Below, in pieces: positions 17,807 to 26,247 of a stretch of 64,000 nucleotides of DNA. Made by a program: the position numbers and the translations under genes. The notes beneath the pieces are model-generated. The model was not told where the DNA came from. It did not search any database and saw only the letters and a program-made list of their open reading frames with translations. The stretch's first letter is position 1; each line of letters starts with the position of its first letter. The DNA lies in assembly GCF_947077775.1 (NCBI RefSeq), contig NZ_CAMTTE010000001.1, positions 2,632,501 to 2,696,500 on the forward strand, in the 5' to 3' direction. The DNA is from Salinibacter pepae (GTDB taxonomy: Bacteria; Bacteroidota; Rhodothermia; Rhodothermales; Salinibacteraceae).

Positions 17807-18505
17807 CTACACGTACCGGCGCAGGTACGCCATGACGGCGTCGGGGCCGTCGAGCCGGGCGTTGGCCCGCGTGTCGCCGGGGCCGACCTTAATGGTGACG
17901 GCGTCCCGGTCCATCCCCTGGAGCGCCGCGAAGGCGTCTTCGTCCGTTACGTCATCTCCGATGTAGACGGGCACACGATCGGGGTGCTGTGCCGCGATGC
18001 GGCGCACGGCGGTGCCCTTCGTCAACCCGTCCGGCCGGAGCTCCACCACTTTCTTGCCCCAAATGGCGTCCAACACGTCCGGCAGGTCGGCGAGCCAGCC
18101 CTTGAGCTGTTCCCGTGCGCCGGACTCGTCCGTGGCCTCGCGGTAGTGCACCGCGAAGGAGCGCGCCTTGTCCTCCACCCGGAGCCCGTCAACCGACGGC
18201 ACGGCTTCGCGGAGTTCCATGAGGGCCGCGGCGGCGGCGTCCGACATGCGGCTGTGGGCGTCGCGGCCCACGACGCCCTCCTGCGCCCCGTGCAGCCCGA
18301 TCGCCGAGTACGGGCGGTCGAGAAACGAGGAGAGGGCCTGCAGGTCGCGCCCCGTGACGATCCAGAGGGGGAACTGCGCGTCGAGGTCGCGGAGCAGGCC
18401 CGGGGCCTCGGGGTGGGGCACCGCCGCGGCCGGGTCGTCCACGATGGGGGCAAGGGTGCCGTCGTAGTCCAGAAAGAAGAGCGGGAAATCGACGACGGGC
18501 GGCAT
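17807..18505 (-). CDS. otsB: Trehalose-6-phosphate phosphatase
   Basis: A 232-residue HAD-superfamily phosphatase. FFLDYDGTLAPIVDDP holds the catalytic DXDGT motif at the N-terminus, WIVTGRD is motif II, and VPVYIGDDVTDEDAFAAL near the C-terminus is the Mg-binding motif IV. GLHGAQEG is typical of OtsB. It releases trehalose, a compatible solute, from trehalose-6-phosphate. The gene lies downstream of otsA on the same strand, separated by about 97 bases that hold a patterned inverted repeat. The ATG at 18503-18505 directly precedes the first strand. Confidence 0.95.
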   Translation of the reverse strand: MPPVVDFPLFFLDYDGTLAPIVDDPAAAVPHPEAPGLLRDLDAQFPLWIVTGRDLQALSSFLDRPYSAIGLHGAQEGVVGRDAHSRMSDAAAAALMELREAVPSVDGLRVEDKARSFAVHYREATDESGAREQLKGWLADLPDVLDAIWGKKVVELRPDGLTKGTAVRRIAAQHPDRVPVYIGDDVTDEDAFAALQGMDRDAVTIKVGPGDTRANARLDGPDAVMAYLRRYV

Positions 18506-18516
18506 GGGAGTCCGTT

Positions 18517-18590
18517 CGTATTTCGTATTGCGTATTTCGTGTTTTCCACAAACTGCCCTGTGCATTGCGCAATACGCGCTACGCAATACG
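18517..18590. repeat. TACGCAAT-type inverted repeat between otsA and otsB
   Basis: Left arm 18517-18537 (CGTATTTCGTATTGCGTATTT) and right arm 18570-18590 are complementary at about 17 of 21 positions, around a 32-base loop. Each arm is also a run of degenerate 7-8 base units (CGTATTT, CGTATTG; ACGCAAT). The same words in one orientation occur at 45714-45747 in the rmlB/rmlA gap. The TCACGCCTCAC string just beyond the right arm matches the GTGA-type words of the other elements. No T-run is present. Confidence 0.65.
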
Positions 18591-18602
18591 CGTATTCACG
18601 CC

Positions 18603-20060
18603 TCACTCCTGAATCGAGTCCAGGAAGTTGCCCGCCCAGTTGTGCACGTCGAGGGTCTCGATGGTGTCCTTGAGCCCGGCGAGTCGCTCTTCGCGCTCGC
18701 CCGTCGGCATCTCGAGGGCGGTGCGGATGGCGCCGGCCACGCCGCCGTGGTCGTAGGGGTTGACCTGCACGGCCTCCGGCAGCAGGTAGGCGGCCCCGGT
18801 CAGCTCCGAGAGGATGAGCACGCCGTCCTGCGAGGCGGTGACGAACTCTTGAGTGACCACGTTCATGCCGTCCCGGAGGGGCGTGATGAGCGCCGCGTCG
18901 GCCGCCCGGTAGAAGGCACACAGCTCGTACTGCGTGTACGTCCGGTAGCGGTAGTTGACGGGCACCCAGCTGTCCTGGGCAAAGCGGCCGTTGATGCGGC
19001 CCACCACCTCGTCCACCTCACGTCGGATCTGCTGGTACGACTCCAGCTCCGTGCGGCTCGGGGTGGCGATCTGAAAGAAGCTCACGTTGCCGTGGTACTC
19101 GGGGTTCTCCTCTAGGAACTTCTCGAAGGCCAGCATGCGCGACCGAATGCCTTTCGTGTAGTCGAGCCGGTCGATGCCGATGACGATGTGGTCGGAGCCG
19201 AGGCGCTCGCGGAATTTCTGGGCGTCCTGCTCGATGGAGTCGTCCCGGGACATCTCCTTGAAGCGGTCCACGTCGATGCCGATGGGGTGGGCCTCCACCC
19301 GGGTCTCGTGCCCGTTGTGCCGGACGCGGTGGCCGTCGACCTCGGCGCCGAGCAGCACCGCGGCGCTCTCGATGAAGTTGTCGACGTACTCCTGCACGTG
19401 AAAGCCGATCAGGTCGCAGCCGAGCATGCCGCGCAGCAGCTCGCGCGACCACGGCAGGATGCGGAAGATCTCCATGGCGGGCCACGGAATGTGCCAGAAG
19501 TGGCCGATCGTGGCGTCCGGGCGCTCCTGCCGGATGAGGGTGGGCGACAGCATCTGGTGATAATCCTGGATCCAGATGACGTCCTCGTCGCCCGTCTCGG
19601 TTTCCGCGAGGACGGCCTCGGCGAAGCGCTCATTTACCTGGCGGTACGTCTCGATGAACTGGTCGTCCAGGTTGAGGTGCTGGATCAGGTAGTGCGACAG
19701 CGGCCACAGGATCTGGTTGGCCATGCCGTAGTAGTACCCCTCAAGTTCCTGCGAGCTCAGGGGCACGCGCCGCACGAGAAAGTCGGGATCGTCGGCCGGG
19801 TACTCCTGGCGCTCGGGCAGGTCCGGGTCTTCGCCCATGCCTACCCACATCCCCCCTTCCTCTTCGAGCACGGGAAGGAGGGCAGTGGTGAGGCCGCCCA
19901 CCGACGTTTCCCAGCCGTCGTCGGTCTGTCGAATGGGGACACGGTTCGCGACTACAGTCAGGCTCAAGGCGATGGGGGCTGCGTGGTCAGAGAAGCAGTG
20001 ATCAGGCCCCGGACCCGCCCGCCCGAAGCGACGGTCGGGGCGCGCGTGGGCGTCACGCAC
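18603..20060 (-). CDS. otsA: Trehalose-6-phosphate synthase (GT20)
   Basis: A glycosyltransferase of up to 485 residues that joins UDP-glucose and glucose-6-phosphate. LTVVANRVPIRQTDDG and VGGLTTALLPVLEEEGG form the N-terminal G6P/UDP loop. VIWIQDYHQMLSP, GHFWHIPWPAMEIF, DLIGFHVQEYVDNF and DRLDYTKGIRSRM are family hallmarks. PLRDGMNVVTQEFV is the donor site. The start is uncertain. The furthest start is a GTG at 20058-20060, but the conserved protein begins only about 34 residues later. With otsB it forms the trehalose pathway, plausibly for osmoprotection. Confidence 0.94.
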   Translation of the reverse strand: MRDAHARPDRRFGRAGPGPDHCFSDHAAPIALSLTVVANRVPIRQTDDGWETSVGGLTTALLPVLEEEGGMWVGMGEDPDLPERQEYPADDPDFLVRRVPLSSQELEGYYYGMANQILWPLSHYLIQHLNLDDQFIETYRQVNERFAEAVLAETETGDEDVIWIQDYHQMLSPTLIRQERPDATIGHFWHIPWPAMEIFRILPWSRELLRGMLGCDLIGFHVQEYVDNFIESAAVLLGAEVDGHRVRHNGHETRVEAHPIGIDVDRFKEMSRDDSIEQDAQKFRERLGSDHIVIGIDRLDYTKGIRSRMLAFEKFLEENPEYHGNVSFFQIATPSRTELESYQQIRREVDEVVGRINGRFAQDSWVPVNYRYRTYTQYELCAFYRAADAALITPLRDGMNVVTQEFVTASQDGVLILSELTGAAYLLPEAVQVNPYDHGGVAGAIRTALEMPTGEREERLAGLKDTIETLDVHNWAGNFLDSIQE

Positions 20061-20173
20061 GGCGACAGGGCGCTACCAGCATACCGGTGCGGACGAACGA
20101 AGGCAAGGCCCGTGGCGGGTGCTTTTCCGCCGCGGTCGACGTCCCCTGGCGGATCCTCCGTCCCGTCGTCTCC

Positions 20174-20494
20174 TCATTGGAGCCCCTCCGCACGCCCGGC
20201 ATCGTCGGCCGCGGCCTCCTGCTCGTGCGCCCATTCGTAGAGCGCGCGGTGCTTGATGGCGTCGCCGAAGAGGCACAGGCCGGCGTTGAGCGCCACGAGG
20301 CTGGCCGTGCCGGCGGCCACCCATTTCCAGGTTGGCGCGCCGCGGCCCTTGAGGAGGGTTGACTGCCCAACGCCGCTGGCGCCGAGGCCGGTGGCCAGGA
20401 GGCCGAGCGGGGCAAGAACCGTCCAGGTCCGGTAGTGTCGCTCGGCGGACGTGTCCGTGTCTGGGGCGTCCGTGTCTGGGCCGTCGCGTGTCAT
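20174..20494 (-). CDS. Small two-helix membrane protein
   Basis: A 106-residue protein of unknown family. After an acidic, Asp/Thr-rich N-terminus (about 20 residues), there are two hydrophobic segments, about residues 26-46 (TVLAPLGLLATGLGASGVG) and 58-76 (WVAAGTASLVALNAGLCLFG), then an acidic tail with AHEQEAAADDAG. It lies upstream of otsA on the same strand with a gap of about 113 bases. Base composition matches its neighbours and the reading frame shows GC-rich third positions, so it looks real. No function is assigned. Confidence 0.6.
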   Translation of the reverse strand: MTRDGPDTDAPDTDTSAERHYRTWTVLAPLGLLATGLGASGVGQSTLLKGRGAPTWKWVAAGTASLVALNAGLCLFGDAIKHRALYEWAHEQEAAADDAGRAEGLQ

Positions 20495-20548
20495 GGAAGA
20501 AAGGGGGAATGAATTAGAAATGGGGAGCGCCGGAAGGCCGGAAGAGGG

Positions 20549-21505
20549 TCACTCGCCGGCGGACATGGCCTCGACGACGTCCATGCCGGTGTCCGGGTAG
20601 TCGGTAATGAGGCCGTCGACCCCGAGGCGAATCAGGCGGCGCATCGTATCGCGCTCGTTGACGGTCCAGGGGACCACCCGGAGCCCGCGGTCGTGGGCGG
20701 CCCGCAGCAGCCCCGCGTCGACCGCAGTGTGGGCGGGGCTGTACACGGCCGGCACGAAGCCGAGGGCGTCGAGTTGGTCCGGGAGGGCGTCCGCCGTGCC
20801 GTCCGTTGCCAGAAGGGCAAGCTCCACGGCCGGGTCCGCGTCCCCACGCAGGCGCCGGGCCGCTCGGAGGGCCCGTTCGTCGAACGACTGGATCGTCGTC
20901 CGGGCCGCGACGCCACGCCCACGCACCACCTCGAGGACACGCTGCGCGAAGGCCTCCGGCTCGGGATGAAACGTTCCGTCCCACGCGGGCCGCGACTTGA
21001 TCTCGATGTTGTAGAACGCGGGGGGGCGGTCGTGCTCCACCACGTAGGTCTCCGCCATTTGAATCACGTCGCGGAGGCGGGGCTTGACGGCCGGCTGGGG
21101 GGCCTGCCGGGGAAAGTCAGGGTGTCGTCGCCGCCCGCAGTCGTACCGTGTGATGTCGACGTACGGCATTTGGTAGAGGTTGTGCCCGCGTGCGTCGCCT
21201 TCAGGCACCGGGGCCCCGGACGGGAGCGTGCAGATGTCGGGGTGCATCCACGGCTCGTGCGACACGACGACCGCCCCGTCGGCACTGATCACAACGTCCA
21301 TCTCCAGCGTCGTCGCGCCGACTGCCAGGGCCCGACGGAACGCCGGAATCGTGTTTTCGGGGGCGAGGCCGCGGGCGCCCCGGTGGCCCTGCAGGTCGAA
21401 GGCCTCTGGCGGGGCCACCGAGTCGGGGGGAGGGGCGGCGCCTGCGGGGGCGGGCATCCCGATCCCGACTGTGGCGAGGAGGGAGAGCAGTAGGGCCGGC
21501 GTCAT
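20549..21505 (-). CDS. Glycerophosphodiester phosphodiesterase, exported
   Basis: A 318-residue TIM-barrel GDPD enzyme with a signal peptide (MTPALLLSLLATVGIGMPAPAGAA). The catalytic region is intact: LQGHRGARGLAPENTIPAF with the two active-site residues His and Arg, LEMDVVISADGAVVVSHEP with the metal-binding Glu and Asp, and IEIKSR further on. The C-terminal WTVNERDTMRRLIRLGVDGLITDYPD is characteristic. It probably hydrolyses deacylated phospholipid head groups to glycerol-3-phosphate outside the cytoplasm. It sits directly between the DPP IV-type peptidase and the small membrane protein, same strand. Confidence 0.92.
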   Translation of the reverse strand: MTPALLLSLLATVGIGMPAPAGAAPPPDSVAPPEAFDLQGHRGARGLAPENTIPAFRRALAVGATTLEMDVVISADGAVVVSHEPWMHPDICTLPSGAPVPEGDARGHNLYQMPYVDITRYDCGRRRHPDFPRQAPQPAVKPRLRDVIQMAETYVVEHDRPPAFYNIEIKSRPAWDGTFHPEPEAFAQRVLEVVRGRGVAARTTIQSFDERALRAARRLRGDADPAVELALLATDGTADALPDQLDALGFVPAVYSPAHTAVDAGLLRAAHDRGLRVVPWTVNERDTMRRLIRLGVDGLITDYPDTGMDVVEAMSAGE

Positions 21506-21517
21506 CGTGGGGGGAGG

Positions 21518-23857
21518 CTATTTCGCGTGTTGTTGGGCTTGTTGGGCGGTTTCGTCGGAGGACAGGTGTTCGGTGAGGTGATTGGTGATCATGGTGAACA
21601 GGTGCAGTCGCGTCCGTCCCCCCGCAATGCCGTGCTCGTGGGTCGGGTACATCATAAACCGGAACTGCTTGTTGGCCGACTGCAGCTGGTTCACCATCTG
21701 GACGCTGTTTTGGAAGTGCACGTTGTCGTCGTCGTCGCCGTGCACGATCAGTAGGTTCTGGTCCTCGCGCAGGCGGTCGGCGTAGGCCTGTGGGGCGCCG
21801 TTCTTGTAGCCGTCTGCGTTCTGGTCGGGCGTCGACATGTAGCGCTCGGTGTAGATGGTGTCGTAGAGCCGCCAGTCGGTGACGGGGGCCACCGAGACGC
21901 CCGTATCGAACGTGGAGGGGCCCTCCTCGGTCAGCATGGACATGAGGGTCATGTACCCGCCGTAGCTCCAGCCCCAGATGCCGATGTTGGCGTCGTCGAC
22001 CCACGCGGAGTCGGCCAGGGCCTGTGCCGCGCGGATCTGGTCGGCCGCCTCCGGCTGGCCGAGGCGCTGGTACGGCACGTCCTGGAACGCCTTTCCACGC
22101 CCGCCGGTGCCCCGGTTGTCGACGCTGACGACGACCATGTCGTGCGCTCGGGCCAGGTACTGGTGCCACAGCTGCCGGCTGCTGCCCCACTGGTTGGTGA
22201 CCGTCTGCACGCCGGGCCCGCCGTACACGTACATCAGCACCGGGTACGTCCGGGCGGGGTCGAAGTCGTTGGGCTTGATGATGGACGCGTTGAGGGCGGT
22301 GCCGTCGGCCCCCGGGAGGCGCGTGAACTGCTTCGGGGGAAGATTGAGGCTGTCAAGGCGCTCCGCGAGCGTGTCGTTGGCCTGGAGCGTCGTGAGGCGG
22401 TCGCCGGACGCCTCGTGGAGGGCCCAGGAGGGCGGGGTGCCCGCCGCCGAGTGCCGGTCAATGTAGTAGTCGCGGTCCGTCGACAGGTTGATGGCGTGCC
22501 ACCCCGGTCGCGACGTCACCTTGCGGGCGGGCGGGGCCGCCTCGTGCGGGTCGAACGACACGTCGGTCGCGTAGAGGTGCCGCTCCAGTGACGTGTCGCG
22601 GGTGCCGCTGACGTAGGCCGTCGAGGCCTCCGTGTCCACGCCATGGAACTGCGTCACCTCCCACGCGCCCCCGGTGATTGGGCCCAGCTCCGTGCCGTCG
22701 GTGCGGTACAGGTAGGCGTGGTTGTACCCGCTCCGTTCCGACAGGAAGACGAAGTGCTCGCCGCCGTCGAGGTAGGTGAGCTTGTCGTCCGTGACGTCGA
22801 TGTACGTATCCTGCGTGTCCTGGAGGACCGGTTCCGTGCGTCCGGTCTCGGGGTGGCCGTACAGGAGATCGAGGACGTTCTGGTTCCGGTTGAGGCGGTA
22901 TATCCAGACCCGGTGTGTGCCGTCGATCTCGGGGGTCCAGCCCATGCGGGCCAGGTACTCGTGCGTCCGCCCCCCGGCGTTCCACGTATTGGTGTCGAAA
23001 TACCGGATCGCCTGCGGCTGGCCCCGGGCGGTGGTGTCGACTGCCGCGAGGTCGACCACCCCGATCTTGATCTCGCTGTTCTGTTCGCCCGCCTTCGGAT
23101 AGCGAAACGTCGTGAGGTCCGGGTAGCGCGCGGTGCTGTTCATCAGCGGAAACGAGCGGGTCCCGGACTCGTCGAGCTTGAAGAACGCGATGCGCCGGCC
23201 GTCTGGGCCCCACTGCCAGCCGTCACGCACGCCAAACTCCTCCTCGTAGACCCAGTCGAACGTGCCGTTGATGATGGTGCCCTCGTCGCCGTCCGTCGTG
23301 AGGGCCGTCTCCGTCCCCGTCGTCAGGTTCACGACGTGCAGGTTTCGGTTCCGGACGAAGGCCACCTTCGTGGCCGACGGATTGAACTTCGCGAACATCT
23401 GGTAGCCCGCATCGCGGTCGGAGACCGGCGTGAGCGTCTGGGTTTCCAGGTCGTAGACGTAGTAGTAGCCCTTCGTGTTGGCGCGCCACACCTCCTTCGA
23501 GTCCGTGTAGATCAGCACCTTGTCGCCCGCCGGGCCAAAGGTATAGTCCTCAATCGGCACGACCCGGTCCACATCGCCCGCGTACAGGGTCGTCCCGTCA
23601 ATCACCCGCGTCTGCTCGTCCGTCCGCAGGTTGTAGCGCATGAGGTGCGTCGCGTCGGCGGAGTCGGCGGCCTCAATGTACGTGATGACCGGGCCCTGGT
23701 CCGCCCATTTCCCGCCCTGAAAGGTGCTGGCGCGGAGCGTAGCCGAGGCGTGGATGCTTTCGAGGGTAAACTCGGGGCCGTCCTGCCCCTGCACAGGACC
23801 TGTGGGGGCGGAGAGCACCAGAAGAGCGACGAGCGAAAGGGCGATGCGGCGCATCAT
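21518..23857 (-). CDS. Dipeptidyl-peptidase IV-type serine peptidase (S9B)
   Basis: A 779-residue exported peptidase that removes X-Pro dipeptides. A signal peptide (MMRRIALSLVALLVLSAPTG) precedes a beta-propeller domain with EEFGVRDGWQWGPDGRRIAFF and related repeats. The alpha/beta-hydrolase domain follows. The triad by alignment to DPP IV is Ser about 631 in GIWGWSYGGYMTL, Asp about 710 in HGDDDDNVHFQNS and His about 742 in EHGIAGG. The ATG at 23855-23857 opens the signal peptide. The frame stays open about 1 kb upstream, but that part lies antisense to alr and is not family-like. It ends 13 bases before the phosphodiesterase start. Confidence 0.95.
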   Translation of the reverse strand: MMRRIALSLVALLVLSAPTGPVQGQDGPEFTLESIHASATLRASTFQGGKWADQGPVITYIEAADSADATHLMRYNLRTDEQTRVIDGTTLYAGDVDRVVPIEDYTFGPAGDKVLIYTDSKEVWRANTKGYYYVYDLETQTLTPVSDRDAGYQMFAKFNPSATKVAFVRNRNLHVVNLTTGTETALTTDGDEGTIINGTFDWVYEEEFGVRDGWQWGPDGRRIAFFKLDESGTRSFPLMNSTARYPDLTTFRYPKAGEQNSEIKIGVVDLAAVDTTARGQPQAIRYFDTNTWNAGGRTHEYLARMGWTPEIDGTHRVWIYRLNRNQNVLDLLYGHPETGRTEPVLQDTQDTYIDVTDDKLTYLDGGEHFVFLSERSGYNHAYLYRTDGTELGPITGGAWEVTQFHGVDTEASTAYVSGTRDTSLERHLYATDVSFDPHEAAPPARKVTSRPGWHAINLSTDRDYYIDRHSAAGTPPSWALHEASGDRLTTLQANDTLAERLDSLNLPPKQFTRLPGADGTALNASIIKPNDFDPARTYPVLMYVYGGPGVQTVTNQWGSSRQLWHQYLARAHDMVVVSVDNRGTGGRGKAFQDVPYQRLGQPEAADQIRAAQALADSAWVDDANIGIWGWSYGGYMTLMSMLTEEGPSTFDTGVSVAPVTDWRLYDTIYTERYMSTPDQNADGYKNGAPQAYADRLREDQNLLIVHGDDDDNVHFQNSVQMVNQLQSANKQFRFMMYPTHEHGIAGGRTRLHLFTMITNHLTEHLSSDETAQQAQQHAK

Positions 23858-24055
23858 CAAGGAAGGGCAACGGGTGAGGGAGAAATGACCGGCACGACTG
23901 CCGAGAACATATTCGTCTCGTGGGGCATTTGCAACGCCGGTTGACTCAACTGGTCGGCGCCCTGTGGGTTGCGAGGCCGGCGGCCGCGGCGAACACGTCC
24001 GTCGGGCCATCGGGGCTGGGAGCGTTGGGAACCATCGTCCGGGTGGACCCCTATC

Positions 24056-25315
24056 ATGCGTCTGCTCGCTCATTTTCGCGCGCAGCCCCGCCCTTTTGCC
24101 ATCGATCGGTCGTCCCACACAGTCGGAGCCGCGCCGGTGACCGCCACCGTAGACCTGGCGGCCATTCGGCACAACGCGGGCGTGTTGCAGGAGCGAGCCG
24201 GTGGGGCCGACGTGATGGCCATCATTAAGGCCGACGCGTACGGACACGGCGTGCGCCCGGTGGCCCGGGCGGCCCACGAGGCGGGGATTCGTCACTACGG
24301 CGTGGCCCGGCTGCCGGAGGGCGTGCACCTGCGGGAGGCCGGGCACAGGGGACGCATTCTTGTTCTGGGGGCCCCGGCCCCCACGCAGCTGCCGCGGTAC
24401 GCCGAATACGACCTCGACCTGACCGTCCCTTCGGCCGATATTGCGGCCGCGGTCGTGCGGCACGCGTCGCCGGAGGCCCCGCTCCGGGTCCACGTGACGG
24501 TCGATACGGGCATGGGGCGCCTCGGGCTGGCCCCCGACGACGTGCCGGCGGTGATGAGGCGCCTGGCCGACGCCCCGGGCGTCCGCCTTGCCGGGCTGTG
24601 GACCCACTTCGCGACGGCCGACGCCCCCGGCAGTTCGTTTGCACAGACCCAACTCGATCGCTTTCGGGCGGTCGTCGACGCGGTCGACGTGGACGTCGAG
24701 CACGTGCATGCGGCCAACACCGGGGGGCTCCTCACCATCGGGGCGCCCACCCACGACTTCGACGCGTCCCTTGTCCGGAGCGGCATTGCGCTGTACGGCC
24801 TGGCGGCGACCCCGGAGCTGAGCGCCCGCCTCGACCTGCGTCCGGCGATGCGGCTTGCGGCCCGGGTCACCCACCTCAAGACGGTCCCGGCCGGCACGCC
24901 GATCTCCTACGGGGCGCAGTGGGAGGCCCCGCGCCGGACCCGCATCGCGACGCTAGGCATCGGGTACGGCGACGGCTACCCGCGCCGGTGCTCCGGCCGC
25001 GCCTCGGTGCGGATTGGGGGCGCCTCGTGTCCCATCGTGGGCACCATCTGCATGGACATGTGTATGGTGGATCTTGGGCCGCCAGACGAGGCCCCGGCCA
25101 CGCGGGTCGACCGGGGCGACGAGGCCGTCCTGTTCGGCCCCGCCGGGCCCACCGCGTACGACGTGGCCCAGTGGAGCGACACCATCCCGTACGAGATTCT
25201 GTGCGGGGTGTCCCCCCGTGTGCCCCGACGGCACGTAAATTGCATCGACGAAAATGGCACCGACGACATGCGGGCTCCGTCCCGTCTGACACGGCCCACC
25301 GCGTCGGGGGGCTGA
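24056..25315 (+). CDS. alr: Alanine racemase
   Basis: A PLP enzyme of 419 residues that makes D-alanine for peptidoglycan. VTATVDLAAIRHNAG opens the TIM barrel. Lys58 in MAIIKADAYGHGV is the cofactor lysine, HVTVDTGMGRLGL follows, and GTPISYGAQWEAP carries the catalytic tyrosine of the second domain. GTICMDMCMVDL is also typical. The region before VTATVDL is about 28 residues longer than in most Alr, so translation could start at a downstream GTG. Divergent from the DPP IV-type gene, with about 198 bases between starts. Confidence 0.95.
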   Translation: MRLLAHFRAQPRPFAIDRSSHTVGAAPVTATVDLAAIRHNAGVLQERAGGADVMAIIKADAYGHGVRPVARAAHEAGIRHYGVARLPEGVHLREAGHRGRILVLGAPAPTQLPRYAEYDLDLTVPSADIAAAVVRHASPEAPLRVHVTVDTGMGRLGLAPDDVPAVMRRLADAPGVRLAGLWTHFATADAPGSSFAQTQLDRFRAVVDAVDVDVEHVHAANTGGLLTIGAPTHDFDASLVRSGIALYGLAATPELSARLDLRPAMRLAARVTHLKTVPAGTPISYGAQWEAPRRTRIATLGIGYGDGYPRRCSGRASVRIGGASCPIVGTICMDMCMVDLGPPDEAPATRVDRGDEAVLFGPAGPTAYDVAQWSDTIPYEILCGVSPRVPRRHVNCIDENGTDDMRAPSRLTRPTASGG

Positions 25316-25437
25316 ACGATACACGCTATCGTTACATTTAAGTCGGCAGTCACAATGCAGATGCTGCATCCCATCCTGTGGCTGTCGCATAGGATGTAAG
25401 GCGAATGAATCGTTCGTTCCCGATCTGCGATCAGAAC

Positions 25438-25481
25438 GATCTATAAAAGTTTATTTCTACTCATTAATCCCCTTATAACCA
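25438..25481 (+). promoter_or_regulatory. AT-rich leader before the response regulator gene
   Basis: The 44 bases before the ATG at 25482 are strikingly AT-rich (CTATAAAAGTTTATTTCTAC, then CATTAATCCCCTTATAACC) in a GC-rich neighbourhood. This is the likely promoter/leader of the two-component operon. I cannot place the -10 and -35 boxes with certainty for this group of bacteria. Confidence 0.35.
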
Positions 25482-26195
25482 ATGCCCATTACTGCCGACC
25501 CCAGCGACATCGATGTTCTCGTCGTTGACGACGAAAAAGATGTCGTCGAAGTCGTAGGTCATTTTCTTGAGGAGGAAGGATATACTGTTCACACGGCGTT
25601 CGATGGGGAGGAGGCCCTCGAGACGGCCTCCGGAAAAATCGACCTGATCGTCCTGGACATCATGCTTCCCGGCGTGGACGGCTACGAGGTGTGTCGAGAG
25701 CTCCGAGACCGCGTCGAGACCGAAGAGATTCCCATTGTCTTTTTGAGTGCAAAGACCGAAGAGGAGGACCAGATTGAGGGCCTGATGCTTGGGGGCGACG
25801 ACTACCTCACCAAGCCCGTCTCGCCGCAGGTGCTCGTGGCGCACGTGAAGGCCGTGCTCCGGCGCTCCGGCGTGGAGGAGAGCAGCATCCTCGAAGTGGA
25901 CGGCCTCAAGATCTACGAGGACGAGTACCGCGCGGAACTGAACGGGGAGGACCTGGGCCTGACCCTGACGGAGTTTGAGCTGCTTCGCTACCTGGTGCGC
26001 CATCCGCGCAAGGCCTTTACCCGCCAGCAGCTGCTGGAAACCATCTGGAAGGACGCGATGATGGTGACCGAGCGGACCGTGGACGCGCACATCAAGAACC
26101 TGCGCGAGAAGCTGGGCGACTTCGCCAAGCACATCCAGACGGTTCGGGGCGTTGGGTACCGGTTCGTGCAGGAGGAGGAATCGGCCGAAGCGTAG
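25482..26195 (+). CDS. OmpR/PhoB-family response regulator
   Basis: A 237-residue DNA-binding regulator. The receiver domain (about 10-125) has the acidic pair VVDDEKD, the phospho-acceptor Asp59 in LIVLDIMLPGVDG and Lys111 in DYLTKPVS. The winged-helix output domain (about 140-232) contains LTLTEFELLRYLVRHPRKAF and ERTVDAHIKNLREKLGD and ends at TVRGVGYRFV. It is followed 52 bases later by the histidine kinase, its probable partner. The stimulus is unknown; the layout resembles PhoB/PhoR. Confidence 0.95.
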   Translation: MPITADPSDIDVLVVDDEKDVVEVVGHFLEEEGYTVHTAFDGEEALETASGKIDLIVLDIMLPGVDGYEVCRELRDRVETEEIPIVFLSAKTEEEDQIEGLMLGGDDYLTKPVSPQVLVAHVKAVLRRSGVEESSILEVDGLKIYEDEYRAELNGEDLGLTLTEFELLRYLVRHPRKAFTRQQLLETIWKDAMMVTERTVDAHIKNLREKLGDFAKHIQTVRGVGYRFVQEEESAEA

Positions 26196-26247
26196 TCCCA
26201 TCGGGGTTCGCCTGTGATTCGCGGGAGTTGGCTCTTGCCTGCGCCGT

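Noticed and set aside
18517-18600. Intrinsic terminator of otsA
   Set aside because: The stem is long and imperfect, the loop is large and there is no T-run on the transcribed side. Both genes belong to one pathway on the same strand.
23858-24874. A 339-residue N-terminal extension of the DPP IV-type peptidase
   Set aside because: The extension is antisense to alr, shows no folding pattern, and would bury a good signal peptide that starts at 23857.
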